Below, piece after piece: positions 19,493 through 28,871 of a stretch of 64,000 nucleotides of DNA. The stretch spans positions 51,862 to 115,861 of the forward strand of contig NZ_JARPQB010000005.1 of NCBI RefSeq assembly GCF_029478665.1, given 5' to 3'. Source of the DNA: Pseudomonas entomophila (GTDB lineage: Bacteria > Pseudomonadota > Gammaproteobacteria > Pseudomonadales > Pseudomonadaceae). The translations under genes and the position numbers were made by a program. A model generated the notes under the pieces. That model saw only the letters and a list, made by a program, of their open reading frames with translations, did not search any database and had not been told where the DNA came from. How positions within the stretch are numbered: position 1 is the stretch's first letter; every line of letters starts with the position of its first letter.

Positions 19493-19607
19493 GGCTTGGA
19501 TCCCCAGGCAACTGCCGCCGGTTTCCCCGAAGCCGGCGACGGCCCATAATGGCGGCCATTATAGGGCCTCGCGCCCAGCCGCAACGCCGAATCCGAGGAG
19601 ATTTTTC

Positions 19608-20366
19608 ATGGCCGTCGCCCTCAATACCCTGGTCGAGGAAGCCGAGCGCTATCTCGCCAGCGCGAAGATCCAGGACTACTGCCCCAATGGCCTGCAAGTC
19701 GAGGGCCGGCCACAGGTCAGCCGCATCGTCAGTGGCGTCACCGCCAGCCAGGCGCTGCTGGACGCCGCGGTCGAGGCCGGCGCCGACCTGGTGCTGGTGC
19801 ACCACGGCTACTTCTGGAAGGGTGAGAACCCGTGCATCACCGGTATCAAGCAACGCCGCCTGAAGACCCTGCTCAAGCACGACATCAGCCTGCTGGCCTA
19901 CCACCTGCCGCTGGACGTGCACCCTGAAGTGGGCAACAACGTGCAACTGGCGCGCCAGCTGGACATCACCGTCGAGGGGCCGCTGGACCCGAACAACCCC
20001 AAGGTGGTGGGCTTGGTCGGTTCGTTGGCAGAACCACTGTCGGCGCGCGACTTCGCCCGTCGCGTGCAGGAGGCCCTCGGGCGTGAGCCGCTGGTGGTCG
20101 ACGGCGAGCGGATGATTCGCCGGGTGGGTTGGTGCACCGGAGGCGGGCAGGGCTATATCGACACCGCCATCGCCGCAGGCGTCGACCTGTTCATCAGTGG
20201 CGAGGCGTCCGAGCAGACCTTCCACAGTGCCCGCGAAAACGGCATCAGCTTCATCGCCGCCGGGCACCACGCCACCGAGCGCTATGGCGTGCAGGCGCTG
20301 GGCGATTACCTGGCGCGTCGGTTCGCGGTAGAGCACCTGTTCATCGATTGCCCGAACCCGATCTGA
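19608..20366 (+). CDS. ybgI: Nif3/YbgI-family dinuclear metal protein
   Basis: Nif3/YbgI proteins form hexameric rings with a two-metal centre per subunit; they are often labelled GTP cyclohydrolase 1 type 2, but their physiological role is not settled. The 252-residue protein has DYCPNGLQVEGRP, the metal-binding histidines in LVLVHHGYFWKGE, LLAYHLPLDVH, and the C-terminal AAGHHATERYG. The ATG at 19608 follows GAGGAG; an upstream in-frame start at 19464 has no ribosome site. Confidence 0.93.
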   Translation: MAVALNTLVEEAERYLASAKIQDYCPNGLQVEGRPQVSRIVSGVTASQALLDAAVEAGADLVLVHHGYFWKGENPCITGIKQRRLKTLLKHDISLLAYHLPLDVHPEVGNNVQLARQLDITVEGPLDPNNPKVVGLVGSLAEPLSARDFARRVQEALGREPLVVDGERMIRRVGWCTGGGQGYIDTAIAAGVDLFISGEASEQTFHSARENGISFIAAGHHATERYGVQALGDYLARRFAVEHLFIDCPNPI

Positions 20367-20385
20367 AGCCGCCGCCACAACACCC

Positions 20386-20445
20386 TGTAGGAGCCAGCCT
20401 TGCTGGCGAACCGGCCGTCATTCGCCAGCAAGGCTGGCGCCTGCA
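20386..20445. repeat. REP inverted pair, TAGGAGCCAGCC type
   Basis: 25-bp arms at 20386-20410 and 20421-20445 with two mismatches, after the ybgI stop. Confidence 0.88.
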
Positions 20446-20594
20446 AAAGCGTGCGTGAACGGCCAAACCCCCAGTCATATGGTTAGATTGTTTCGATCTA
20501 GGCAGCCTCCTAAATAGAATCAGGCGCTGTGATAAAGTGGCTCGCTCGAACACGGCCCGCAGGCCGTCCATAAGATCGTTTTTCGTGAGTAGCC

Positions 20595-21512
20595 ATGGTC
20601 GACAATCTGACGCACTTGAAACAGCTGGAGGCGGAGAGCATCCACATCATCCGCGAGGTGGCCGCCGAGTTCGACAACCCGGTGATGCTGTACTCGATCG
20701 GCAAGGATTCCGCGGTCATGCTGCACCTGGCGCGCAAGGCGTTCTTCCCGGGCAAGCTGCCGTTCCCGGTGATGCACGTCGACACCCAGTGGAAGTTCCA
20801 GGAGATGTACCGCTTCCGCGACAAGATGGTCGAAGAGATGGGCCTGGAGCTGATCACCCACGTCAACCCGGAAGGGGTGGCGCAGGGTATCAACCCGTTC
20901 ACCCATGGCAGCTCCAAGCACACCGACATCATGAAGACCCAGGGCCTGAAGCAGGCACTGGACAAGCATGGCTTCGACGCCGCCTTCGGTGGCGCGCGCC
21001 GCGACGAAGAGAAGTCGCGGGCGAAAGAGCGCGTCTACTCGTTCCGTGACAGCAAGCACCGCTGGGACCCGAAGAACCAGCGCCCGGAGCTGTGGAACAT
21101 CTACAACGGCAAGGTCAACAAGGGCGAGTCGATCCGCGTGTTCCCGCTGTCGAACTGGACCGAGCTGGACATCTGGCAGTACATCTACCTCGAAGGCATC
21201 CCGATCGTGCCGCTGTACTTCGCTGCCGAGCGTGAAGTGATCGAGAAGAACGGCACCCTGATCATGATCGACGACGAGCGCATCCTCGAGCACCTCTCCG
21301 AGGAAGAGAAAGCGCGCATCGTCAAGAAGAAGGTGCGTTTCCGTACCCTCGGCTGCTACCCGTTGACGGGGGCGGTCGAGTCGGAAGCCGAGACGCTGAC
21401 CGACATCATTCAGGAAATGCTCCTGACGCGCACTTCCGAGCGCCAGGGCCGAGTCATCGACCACGATGGCGCCGGTTCCATGGAAGACAAGAAACGTCAG
21501 GGCTACTTCTAA
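20595..21512 (+). CDS. cysD: Sulfate adenylyltransferase subunit CysD
   Basis: CysD makes adenosine 5'-phosphosulfate (APS) from sulfate and ATP, driven by GTP hydrolysis in its partner CysN. The 305-residue protein has the PAPS-reductase-type loop [36 protein letters not shown] and [13 protein letters not shown]. It lies 16 bases before cysNC. The stretch 20470-20520 upstream is AT-rich, as expected for a CysB-controlled promoter, though I see no defined site. Confidence 0.96.
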   Translation: MVDNLTHLKQLEAESIHIIREVAAEFDNPVMLYSIGKDSAVMLHLARKAFFPGKLPFPVMHVDTQWKFQEMYRFRDKMVEEMGLELITHVNPEGVAQGINPFTHGSSKHTDIMKTQGLKQALDKHGFDAAFGGARRDEEKSRAKERVYSFRDSKHRWDPKNQRPELWNIYNGKVNKGESIRVFPLSNWTELDIWQYIYLEGIPIVPLYFAAEREVIEKNGTLIMIDDERILEHLSEEEKARIVKKKVRFRTLGCYPLTGAVESEAETLTDIIQEMLLTRTSERQGRVIDHDGAGSMEDKKRQGYF

Positions 21513-21528
21513 TTTTCAGGGTTACTCC

Positions 21529-23430
21529 ATGTCGCACCAATCCGATTTGATCAGCGAAGACATCCTCGCTTATCTGGCTCAGCATGAGCGCAAAGAACTG
21601 CTGCGTTTCCTCACCTGCGGCAACGTGGACGACGGCAAGAGCACCCTGATCGGGCGCCTGCTGCACGACTCGAAGATGATCTACGAGGACCACCTCGAGG
21701 CCATCACCCGCGATTCGAAGAAGTCTGGCACCACCGGCGAAGAGGTCGACCTGGCGTTGCTGGTCGACGGCCTGCAGGCCGAGCGCGAGCAGGGCATCAC
21801 CATCGATGTCGCCTACCGCTACTTCTCCACCGCCAAGCGCAAGTTCATCATCGCCGACACCCCGGGCCACGAGCAGTACACCCGCAACATGGCCACCGGC
21901 GCCTCGACCTGCGACCTGGCGATCATCCTGGTCGATGCCCGCTATGGTGTGCAGACGCAAACCCGCCGGCACAGCTACATCGCCTCGTTGCTGGGCATCA
22001 AGCACATCGTCGTCGCGGTCAACAAGATGGACCTCAAGGGCTTCGACGAGCAGGTCTTCGAGTCGATCAAGGCCGACTACCTGAAGTTCGCCGAGGGCAT
22101 CAACCTCAAGCCATCGAGCCTGCACTTCGTGCCCATGTCGGCGCTCAAGGGCGACAACGTGGTCAACCGCAGCGAGCGTTCGCCGTGGTACACGGGCCCT
22201 GCGTTGATGGAGATCCTCGAAACCGTCGAGATCGCCGCCGACCGCAACGTCACCGACCTGCGCTTCCCGGTGCAGTACGTCAACCGCCCGAACCTGAACT
22301 TCCGCGGCTTCGCCGGCACCATCGCCGGTGGCGTGGTGCACAAGGGCGACGAGATCGTCGTGCTGCCGTCGGGCAAGAGCAGCCGGGTCAAGTCCATCGT
22401 CACCTACGAAGGTGAGCTGGAGAGCGCCGGCCCTGGCCAGGCGATCACGCTGACCATGGAAGACGAGATCGACATCTCCCGTGGCGACCTGCTGGTGCAT
22501 GCCGACAACGTCCCGGCGGTGACCGACCAGTTCGACGCCATGCTGGTGTGGATGGCCGAGGAGCCGATGCTCCCGGGCAAGAAGTACGACATCAAGCGCG
22601 CCACCAGCTATGTGCCGGGCTCGATCGCCAGCATCACCCACAAAGTGGATGTGAACACCCTCGAGCAGGGCGCCGCCAGCGCGTTGCAGCTCAACGAGAT
22701 CGGCCGGGTCAAGGTCGCGCTGGACAGCGCCATCGCCCTGGACGGTTACGACAGCAACCGCACCACTGGCGCGTTCATCGTCATCGATCGCCTGACCAAC
22801 GGCACCGTGGGTGCCGGCATGATCATCGCGCCGCCGGTGCTGCCGCACGGCAGCTCCGGCCAGCATGGCAAGCTGGCCCACGTCGCCACCGAAGAGCGCG
22901 CCCTGCGCTTCGGCCAGCAGCCGGCCACGGTGCTGTTCAGCGGCCTGTCCGGCGCCGGCAAGAGCACCTTGGCCTATGCCGTGGAGCGCAAGCTGTTCGA
23001 CATGGGCCGCGCGGTCTACGTGCTCGACGGCCAGAACCTGCGCCACGACCTGAACAAGGGCCTGCCGCAGGACCGCGCCGGGCGCACCGAGAACTGGCGC
23101 CGTGCCGCTCATGTGGCGCGTCAGTTCAACGAAGCCGGCCTGCTTACCCTGGCCGCCTTCGTCGCCCCGGACGCCGAAGGCCGCGAACAGGCCAAGGCGC
23201 TGATCGGCAAGGAACGTCTGATCACCGTGTACGTCCAGGCATCGCCGCTGGCCTGCCGCGAGCGCGACCCACAGGGCTTGTACGCTGCCGGTGGCGACAA
23301 CATCCCGGGCGAGAGCTTCCCGTTCGATGTGCCGCTGGACGCCGACCTGGTGATCGATACCCAGTCGCTGAGTGTTGATGAGGGCGTGAAGTTGGTGCTG
23401 GATGTGCTGCGCCAGCGCGGTGCGATTTGA
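21529..23430 (+). CDS. cysNC: Bifunctional sulfate adenylyltransferase large subunit / APS kinase CysNC
   Basis: This fused enzyme supplies the GTPase for APS formation and then phosphorylates APS to PAPS. In 633 residues, the N-terminal elongation-factor-like GTPase shows [21 protein letters not shown] and NKMDLKG, followed by beta-barrel domains. From about residue 460 an APS kinase domain follows, with P-loop [29 protein letters not shown] and the LYAAGGD segment. The ATG at 21529 ([13 protein letters not shown]) is the family start; upstream in-frame codons overlap cysD. E. coli has CysN and CysC as separate proteins, while the fusion is common in Pseudomonas. Confidence 0.96.
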   Translation: MSHQSDLISEDILAYLAQHERKELLRFLTCGNVDDGKSTLIGRLLHDSKMIYEDHLEAITRDSKKSGTTGEEVDLALLVDGLQAEREQGITIDVAYRYFSTAKRKFIIADTPGHEQYTRNMATGASTCDLAIILVDARYGVQTQTRRHSYIASLLGIKHIVVAVNKMDLKGFDEQVFESIKADYLKFAEGINLKPSSLHFVPMSALKGDNVVNRSERSPWYTGPALMEILETVEIAADRNVTDLRFPVQYVNRPNLNFRGFAGTIAGGVVHKGDEIVVLPSGKSSRVKSIVTYEGELESAGPGQAITLTMEDEIDISRGDLLVHADNVPAVTDQFDAMLVWMAEEPMLPGKKYDIKRATSYVPGSIASITHKVDVNTLEQGAASALQLNEIGRVKVALDSAIALDGYDSNRTTGAFIVIDRLTNGTVGAGMIIAPPVLPHGSSGQHGKLAHVATEERALRFGQQPATVLFSGLSGAGKSTLAYAVERKLFDMGRAVYVLDGQNLRHDLNKGLPQDRAGRTENWRRAAHVARQFNEAGLLTLAAFVAPDAEGREQAKALIGKERLITVYVQASPLACRERDPQGLYAAGGDNIPGESFPFDVPLDADLVIDTQSLSVDEGVKLVLDVLRQRGAI

Positions 23431-23446
23431 TCGCTGGCCTGATGTG

Positions 23447-23472
23447 AAAAACCCCGCCTCGGCGGGGTTTTT
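23447..23472 (+). terminator. Intrinsic terminator of cysD-cysNC
   Basis: AACCCCGCC and GGCGGGGTT pair around a two-base loop and are followed by a T-run, 17 bases past the cysNC stop. The A-run on the other side allows use in both directions. Confidence 0.9.
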
Positions 23473-23527
23473 TATTTGGCCCGGGCCAGGAAATGCGTTG
23501 TTTGCGAGATCCGGGGCTGCTTTGCAG

Positions 23528-23601
23528 CCCTTTCGCGGCACAAGGCCGCTCCTACAGGGATCGTGCTGTTCCTGTAGGAGCGGCCTTGTGCCGCGAAAGG
23601 G
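23528..23601. repeat. REP inverted pair, GCGGCCTTGTGCCGC type
   Basis: Perfect 31-bp arms at 23528-23558 and 23571-23601, between cysNC and mdeR. It marks the left side of the mde module. Confidence 0.9.
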
Positions 23602-23622
23602 GCGCAGGGCGCCCCCAAAACG

Positions 23623-24102
23623 CTAGATATGTTTCTCGGACACCGGAATCACCCGCCGCTCCTTGACCGCCTTGTACGAAAAACTCGAGTAGATCTCCTT
23701 CACCCCAGGCAATCGCTGCAGCACCTCCCGGGTGAATTCACCAAACGACTCCAGGTCCCGCGCCAGAATCTCCAGCAGGAAGTCATAGCGCCCGGACACA
23801 TTGTGGCAAGCGACGATCTCGGGGATCTCCATCAACCGGCGCTCGAACGCCAGGGCCATCTCCTTGGTGTGCGAGTCCATCATGATGCTGACGAAAGCGG
23901 TCACCCCAAAGCCTAGCGACTTGGGCGAGAGGATGGCCTGGTAGCCGGTGATATAGCCGTTGTCCTCCAGCAGCTTGACCCGTCGCCAGCAGGGCGAAGT
24001 GGTCAGGGCGACCTGGTCGGCGAGTTCGGAAACGGTGAGGCGGGCGTTGTCCTGCAGGGCGGCCAGCAGGGCGCGGTCGGTACGGTCTAGGGTCGAAGGC
24101 AT
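23623..24102 (-). CDS. mdeR: Lrp/AsnC-family regulator, probable MdeR
   Basis: This Lrp-type DNA-binding protein is divergent from mdeA, the arrangement described for mdeR, the activator of the P. putida methionine gamma-lyase operon. The 159-residue protein has an N-terminal helix-turn-helix (LDRTDRALLAALQDNARLTV, then LTTSPCWRRVKLLEDNGYI) and a C-terminal RAM ligand domain (ILSPKSLGFGVTAFVSIMMD, CHNVSGRYDFLLEILARDL). The ATG at 24102 has AGGAGGG upstream; the longer frame starts without one. The effector is likely methionine or a breakdown product, by inference from the neighbours. Confidence 0.88.
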   Translation of the reverse strand: MPSTLDRTDRALLAALQDNARLTVSELADQVALTTSPCWRRVKLLEDNGYITGYQAILSPKSLGFGVTAFVSIMMDSHTKEMALAFERRLMEIPEIVACHNVSGRYDFLLEILARDLESFGEFTREVLQRLPGVKEIYSSFSYKAVKERRVIPVSEKHI

Positions 24103-24229
24103 GGTTTGCCCTCCTGGTTCGATTTTTATTGTTTTTCTTTCAAAAACCACAGGGAACGGTGGGCTACTTTGGAAAAATTGCGCCAGCCCAGTGGCATAAG
24201 CTTATAACAAACCACAAGAGGCTGTTGCC
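24103..24229. promoter_or_regulatory. Divergent mdeR-mdeA control region with inverted repeat
   Basis: The 127-base gap holds an AT-rich tract near mdeR and an inverted repeat TGGGCT (24160-24165) and AGCCCA (24185-24190) with nearby TGG/CCA extension. A TTATAA-like -10 lies near mdeA. The repeat is a candidate Lrp-type operator. Confidence 0.4.
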
Positions 24230-25426
24230 ATGCGCGACTCCAATAACAACACCGGTTTTTCCACGCGGGCCATCCACCATGGCTATGACCCGCTGTCCCA
24301 TGGCGGCGCCCTGGTGCCACCCGTCTACCAGACCGCCACCTATGCATTCCCCACCGTCGAGTACGGCGCCGCCTGCTTTGCCGGTGAACAAGGCGGGCAC
24401 TTCTACAGCCGCATCTCCAACCCCACGCTGGCCTTGCTTGAGCAGCGCATGGCTGCGCTCGAAGGGGGAGAGGCCGGGCTGGCCCTGGCCTCGGGCATGG
24501 GCGCCATCACCTCCACGTTATGGACCCTGCTGCGCCCGGGCGATGAACTGATCGTCGGGCGCACCTTGTATGGTTGCACCTTCGCCTACCTGCACCATGG
24601 CATCGGCGAGTTCGGGGTAAAGATCCAGCATGTCGACCTCAACGACCTGCAGGCGCTGAAAGCCGCGATCACTCCGAAAACCCGGATGATCTACTTCGAA
24701 ACCCCGGCCAACCCCAACATGCAACTGGTGGACATCGCCGCCGTGGCCGACGCGACGCGTGGCCATGACCTGAACATCGTGGTCGACAATACTTACTGCA
24801 CGCCCTATCTGCAGCGGCCACTGGAGCTGGGCGCCGACCTGGTCGTGCACTCGGCCACCAAGTACCTCTCCGGGCATGGTGACATCACCGCCGGGCTGGT
24901 CGTCGGGCGCAAGGCGTTGATCGACCGGATCCGCCTGGAAGGCCTCAAGGACATGACTGGCGCGGTGCTCTCGCCCCACGACGCGTCGCTGCTGATGCGT
25001 GGCATCAAGACCCTGGCCCTGCGCATGGACCGCCATTGCGCCAATGCGCAACAGGTGGCCGAGCACCTGGCGCGGCAACCGCAGGTGGAACTGATCAACT
25101 ATCCGGGGCTGCCATCCTTCGCCCAGTACGCCCTGGCCCAGCGGCAGATGCGCCTGCCGGGCGGGATGATCGCCTTCGAGCTCAAGGGTGGCATCGAGGC
25201 GGGTCGGCGCTTCATGAATGCCCTGCAGCTGTTCAGCCGGGCGGTGAGCCTGGGCGACGCCGAGTCACTGGCCCAGCACCCGGCGAGCATGACCCACTCC
25301 AGCTACACGCCGCAGGAGCGCGCGCACCATGGCATCTCGGAGGGATTGGTGCGGTTGTCGGTGGGCCTCGAGGATGTCGACGACCTGCTGGCCGACATCG
25401 ACCAGGCCCTGAAGGCTTGTGCCTGA
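24230..25426 (+). CDS. mdeA: L-methionine gamma-lyase MdeA
   Basis: MdeA is a pyridoxal-phosphate enzyme that splits methionine into methanethiol, ammonia and 2-oxobutyrate. The 398-residue length equals that of the characterised P. putida enzyme, and the sequence matches my memory of it along most of its length. The active-site tyrosine and cysteine occur in TLYGCTFAYLHHG (Cys116), the cofactor lysine in HSATKYLSGHGD, and the cofactor-binding region in SRISNPTLALLEQRMAALEGG. Cys116 separates methionine gamma-lyases from cystathionine gamma-synthase and beta-lyase relatives. It is followed 24 bases later by mdeB, which should use its 2-oxobutyrate. Confidence 0.93.
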   Translation: MRDSNNNTGFSTRAIHHGYDPLSHGGALVPPVYQTATYAFPTVEYGAACFAGEQGGHFYSRISNPTLALLEQRMAALEGGEAGLALASGMGAITSTLWTLLRPGDELIVGRTLYGCTFAYLHHGIGEFGVKIQHVDLNDLQALKAAITPKTRMIYFETPANPNMQLVDIAAVADATRGHDLNIVVDNTYCTPYLQRPLELGADLVVHSATKYLSGHGDITAGLVVGRKALIDRIRLEGLKDMTGAVLSPHDASLLMRGIKTLALRMDRHCANAQQVAEHLARQPQVELINYPGLPSFAQYALAQRQMRLPGGMIAFELKGGIEAGRRFMNALQLFSRAVSLGDAESLAQHPASMTHSSYTPQERAHHGISEGLVRLSVGLEDVDDLLADIDQALKACA

Positions 25427-25450
25427 ACCGCCACGGACGAGGCCTGCGCA

Positions 25451-28141
25451 ATGGTTGCAATGATGAACCCGAACGAGCCGTTGAGCGCTCATGATGTGAA
25501 CCTGGACAGCGACCCGCTGGAAACCGCCGAGTGGTGCCAGGCCCTGGAATCCACCCTGGCCCATTGCGGCCCGGCGCGGGCGCGCTATTTGTTGCAGCGA
25601 CTGCAGGCCCATGCCCTGGAGCTTGGCCTGGAGCGCGAGGCCCAGGCATTTTCCGCGTACCGCAACACCTTGCCGGTGGAGCAGCAGGGTGCCTACCCCG
25701 GTGACCTCGAACTGGACGAGCGCATCACCGGCATCCTGCGCTGGAATGCCCTGGCCATGGTGGTGCGGGCCAACCATGCCTATGGCGAGCTGGGCGGGCA
25801 TATCGCCAGCTACGCCTCGGCGGCGGAGATCTTCGAGGTGGGCTTCCAGCATTTTTTCCGTGGCGAAAGCGGCGGCGAGCGGCGCACGGGCGACCTGGTG
25901 TTCTTCCAGCCGCACTCGGCGCCGGGCATTTACGCTCGCGCTTTTCTTGAAGGGCGGCTCACTGAGCAGCAACTGGCCAACTACCGGCAGGAGGTTGCAG
26001 GCAATGGCCTGTGCTCCTACCCGCACCCTTGGTTGATGCCCGACTTCTGGCAGTTCCCTACCGGCTCCATGGGGATCGGCCCGCTCAATGCGATCTACCA
26101 GGCCCGCTTCATGCGCTACCTGCGGCATCGTGGGCTGCTCGACACATCGGATCGACATGTCTGGGGCGTGTTCGGCGACGGTGAGATGGACGAGCCGGAA
26201 TCGACCGCCGGCCTTACCCTGGCCGCCCGTGAAGGCCTGGACAACCTCACCTTCATCGTCAACTGCAACCTGCAGCGCCTGGATGGCCCGGTACGCGGCA
26301 ACGGCCAGATCATCCAGGAACTCGAAGCACTGTTCAGCGGCGCCGGCTGGAACGTGATCAAGGTGCTATGGGGCTCGGAGTGGGATGCGTTGTTCGCCCG
26401 TGACCACGAGCACGCGCTGTTGCGCCAGCTGGCGGCGACACCCGACGGGCAGTTCCAGACCCTCGGTGCCAAGGATGGCAGCTACAACCTGGAGCACTTC
26501 TTCAACCAGGACCCTGCGCTACAGCGCCTGGTCGCGCACATGAGCACCGAGGAGATCAACGCCCTCAAGCGCGGCGGTCACGATTTTCGCAAGCTGCATG
26601 CGGCCTATGCCGCGGCCAGGGCCTGCAAGGGCCGGCCGACGGTAATCCTGGCCAAGACCAAGAAAGGTTATGGCATGAGCAGCGCGGGCGAGTCGCGGAT
26701 GACCGCGCACCAGGCCAAGAAGCTGGATGTGCAAGCGCTGCTGGCATTCCGTGATCGCTTCCACCTGCCCTTGTCCGACGAGGCGGTCGAACAGTTGCAG
26801 TTTTATCGTCCTGCCGAGGACAGCGCGGAAATGGTCTATCTGCGTCAGCGCCGCGCCGCGTTGGGTGGACCGCTACCGCTCAGGCACGGCGACTGCGCCA
26901 GCTTGCCGGTGCCGGACCTTGAGGCGTTCGCCGGCTTTGCCCTGCATGCAGACGGCAAGGAAATGTCCACGACCATGGCCGCCGTGCGCTTGCTGGGCCA
27001 CTGGCTGAAGGCACCGGGGCTGGGATCGCGAGTGGTGCCGATCGTCGCTGACGAGGCGCGCACCTTCGGCATGGCCAGCCTGTTCCGCCAGATCGGTATC
27101 TACTCGCCGGCCGGTCAACGATACGAGCCCGAGGATGCCGGTTCATTGCTGGCCTACAAGGAGGCCCGCGACGGCCAGTTGCTGGAGGAAGGCATCACCG
27201 AGGCCGGGGCGATCTCGTCCTGGGTCGCGGCGGCGACGTCCTACGCGGTACACGGCGAGCCAATGCTGCCGGTGTACATCTATTACTCGATGTTCGGTTT
27301 CCAGCGCGTTGGCGACCTGATCTGGGCCGCCGCCGACCAGCGCGCCCGCGGCCTGTTGCTGGGCGCCACCGCTGGGCGCACCACACTCGGCGGGGAAGGG
27401 TTGCAGCACCAGGATGGCTCCAGCCTGGTCATGGCCGCCATGGTGCCCAATTGCCGGGCCTGGGATCCGTGTTTCGCCGGTGAGCTGGCGGTGATTCTCG
27501 ACCATGCGGCGCGGCGCATGCTGGTGGAGCAACGTGACGAGTTCCATTACGTGGCGGTGATGAATGAAAACTATCCACAACCTTCGCTGCCAGAGGCGAT
27601 GCATGGCGATGTGCTACTAGGTATGTACCGTTATGTCGTACAGCAGGCTCTCAAGTCCCGTGGGCAGGTGCGATTGCTGGGTTCGGGCGCGATCCTGCGT
27701 GAAGTGATCGCTGCCAGCGAGTTGCTGGCGACCGAATGGCAGGTCGACAGTGAAGTGTTCAGTGTCACCAGCTTCAGCGAACTGGCGCGTGAGGCGCGCA
27801 ATGCCCGCAGGCATGCGATGTCCGGGGGAGAGGAGGACAGTCATCTGCGGCGCTGCCTGGCGGGGGATGCACCGGTGATCGCCGCCAGCGACTATGTGCG
27901 TGCCTGGCCGCAGTTGATTGCCGAGTATGTCGACGCCCCCTACATCACCCTGGGCACCGATGGCTTCGGGCGCAGCGATACGCGGCAGCAACTGCGGCGC
28001 TTCTTCGAGGTGGACCGTTACGCGGTGGTGATGGCGGCGTTGTACAGCCTGGTTCGCCAGGGGCAGTTGCCCGAGCAGGTGGTGGCTCACGCCAGGGCGC
28101 GCTATTCGATCACGGATGATGCCGCACCTTGGTATCGCTGA
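25451..28141 (+). CDS. mdeB: 2-oxobutyrate dehydrogenase E1 component MdeB (AceE-like)
   Basis: MdeB resembles the homodimeric pyruvate dehydrogenase E1 (AceE) and was described in P. putida as the oxo-acid dehydrogenase partner of MdeA, presumably acting on 2-oxobutyrate. The 896-residue protein carries the thiamine diphosphate motif from GDGEMDE to NCNLQRLDG, the loop AKTKKGYGMSSAGESRMTAHQ, and AceE C-terminal blocks such as LGTDGFGRSDTR. No E2 or E3 gene accompanies it, so it may borrow AceF and Lpd. The ATG at 25451 has GAGG upstream. It is the last gene of the mde unit. Confidence 0.88.
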   Translation: MVAMMNPNEPLSAHDVNLDSDPLETAEWCQALESTLAHCGPARARYLLQRLQAHALELGLEREAQAFSAYRNTLPVEQQGAYPGDLELDERITGILRWNALAMVVRANHAYGELGGHIASYASAAEIFEVGFQHFFRGESGGERRTGDLVFFQPHSAPGIYARAFLEGRLTEQQLANYRQEVAGNGLCSYPHPWLMPDFWQFPTGSMGIGPLNAIYQARFMRYLRHRGLLDTSDRHVWGVFGDGEMDEPESTAGLTLAAREGLDNLTFIVNCNLQRLDGPVRGNGQIIQELEALFSGAGWNVIKVLWGSEWDALFARDHEHALLRQLAATPDGQFQTLGAKDGSYNLEHFFNQDPALQRLVAHMSTEEINALKRGGHDFRKLHAAYAAARACKGRPTVILAKTKKGYGMSSAGESRMTAHQAKKLDVQALLAFRDRFHLPLSDEAVEQLQFYRPAEDSAEMVYLRQRRAALGGPLPLRHGDCASLPVPDLEAFAGFALHADGKEMSTTMAAVRLLGHWLKAPGLGSRVVPIVADEARTFGMASLFRQIGIYSPAGQRYEPEDAGSLLAYKEARDGQLLEEGITEAGAISSWVAAATSYAVHGEPMLPVYIYYSMFGFQRVGDLIWAAADQRARGLLLGATAGRTTLGGEGLQHQDGSSLVMAAMVPNCRAWDPCFAGELAVILDHAARRMLVEQRDEFHYVAVMNENYPQPSLPEAMHGDVLLGMYRYVVQQALKSRGQVRLLGSGAILREVIAASELLATEWQVDSEVFSVTSFSELAREARNARRHAMSGGEEDSHLRRCLAGDAPVIAASDYVRAWPQLIAEYVDAPYITLGTDGFGRSDTRQQLRRFFEVDRYAVVMAALYSLVRQGQLPEQVVAHARARYSITDDAAPWYR

Positions 28142-28156
28142 CTACGCAACACCTGC

Positions 28157-28241
28157 AGGAGCCGGCTTGCCGGCGAACGCAAGGCGCAGCCTTGCTTGTC
28201 GGTACCGCGTTGCCTGCTTCGCCAGCAAGGCTGGCTCCTAC
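28157..28241. repeat. REP-type imperfect inverted pair after mdeB
   Basis: A TAGGAGCCAGCC-type arm (28218-28241) faces a variant arm beginning AGGAGCCGGCTTGCC (28157). It marks the right side of the mde module. Confidence 0.75.
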
Positions 28242-28258
28242 GGTCCAGACTGCGGTAC

Positions 28259-28283
28259 AAAAAAAGGCCTCTTGCGAGGCCTT
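28259..28283 (-). terminator. Intrinsic terminator of zapG
   Basis: AAGGCCTC and GAGGCCTT pair around a 4-base loop. On the minus strand they are followed by a run of seven T, 16 bases past the zapG stop. Confidence 0.85.
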
Positions 28284-28298
28284 GTTCATGTCATCGAA

Positions 28299-28736
28299 TC
28301 AGCGCTTGAGGCCATAGCTCTCATCGAGCATGCCCGGCGAGTTCGGTGCCTTCGGTGCGTAGTCACGCGGCACTTCGGCGGTATCCTTCGGCGGCGTCAG
28401 GCGATCACGCGGCGCTTGCGCCGCTTCCGAATGCAGCGCGGCCAGCAGGCGTTGGCGAGTCAGATCGTCGAGCGCCAGGCGGTTGGCGCCGTCAGCCAGG
28501 TGATCCTGCACGTCCTGGTAGCTCTGCGTGAGCTTCTGTACCAGCGACGCGGTGCTGTTGAAGTGGGTGACCACCTCGTTCTGGTAATTGTCGAATCGCT
28601 GCTGGATGTCATCCAGCTGGCGTTGGGTGTTGCTCGGTGCCGCATTGGGCAGCAGGCGGGCCAGCGCGAAACCGACGACGACGCCGACAGCCAGGGCCAG
28701 GGTCGGCAGCAACCAAACAAGGAGCGAGTGTTCCAC
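28299..28736 (-). CDS. zapG: YhcB/ZapG (DUF1043) inner-membrane envelope and division protein
   Basis: YhcB/ZapG is a single-pass inner-membrane protein with a cytosolic coiled coil that links cell-envelope synthesis with division. In 145 residues there is one N-terminal helix (LLVWLLPTLALAVGVVVGFALARLL), then the coiled-coil segment TQRQLDDIQQRFDNYQNEV and VTHFNSTASLVQKLTQSYQD, both typical of DUF1043. The C-terminus is Pro/Lys-rich and disordered. It stands alone with its own terminator. Confidence 0.92.
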   Translation of the reverse strand: MEHSLLVWLLPTLALAVGVVVGFALARLLPNAAPSNTQRQLDDIQQRFDNYQNEVVTHFNSTASLVQKLTQSYQDVQDHLADGANRLALDDLTRQRLLAALHSEAAQAPRDRLTPPKDTAEVPRDYAPKAPNSPGMLDESYGLKR

Positions 28737-28871
28737 GAGTCCTTCCTCTATAAACGGCTTTGCTTTACGTTAACGGCTCAGACCTGCGCTGTATACCGCG
28801 AGCGATCGCAAATCAGAACAGAATTCCTCAGCTAGACGAGTCGACCCTCCTCGAGGTCACGGAGTAGTGCC

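Noticed and set aside
21454..23541. A 695-codon reverse frame opposite cysNC
   Set aside because: Antisense shadow of a clearly recognised CysNC gene, with no family features.
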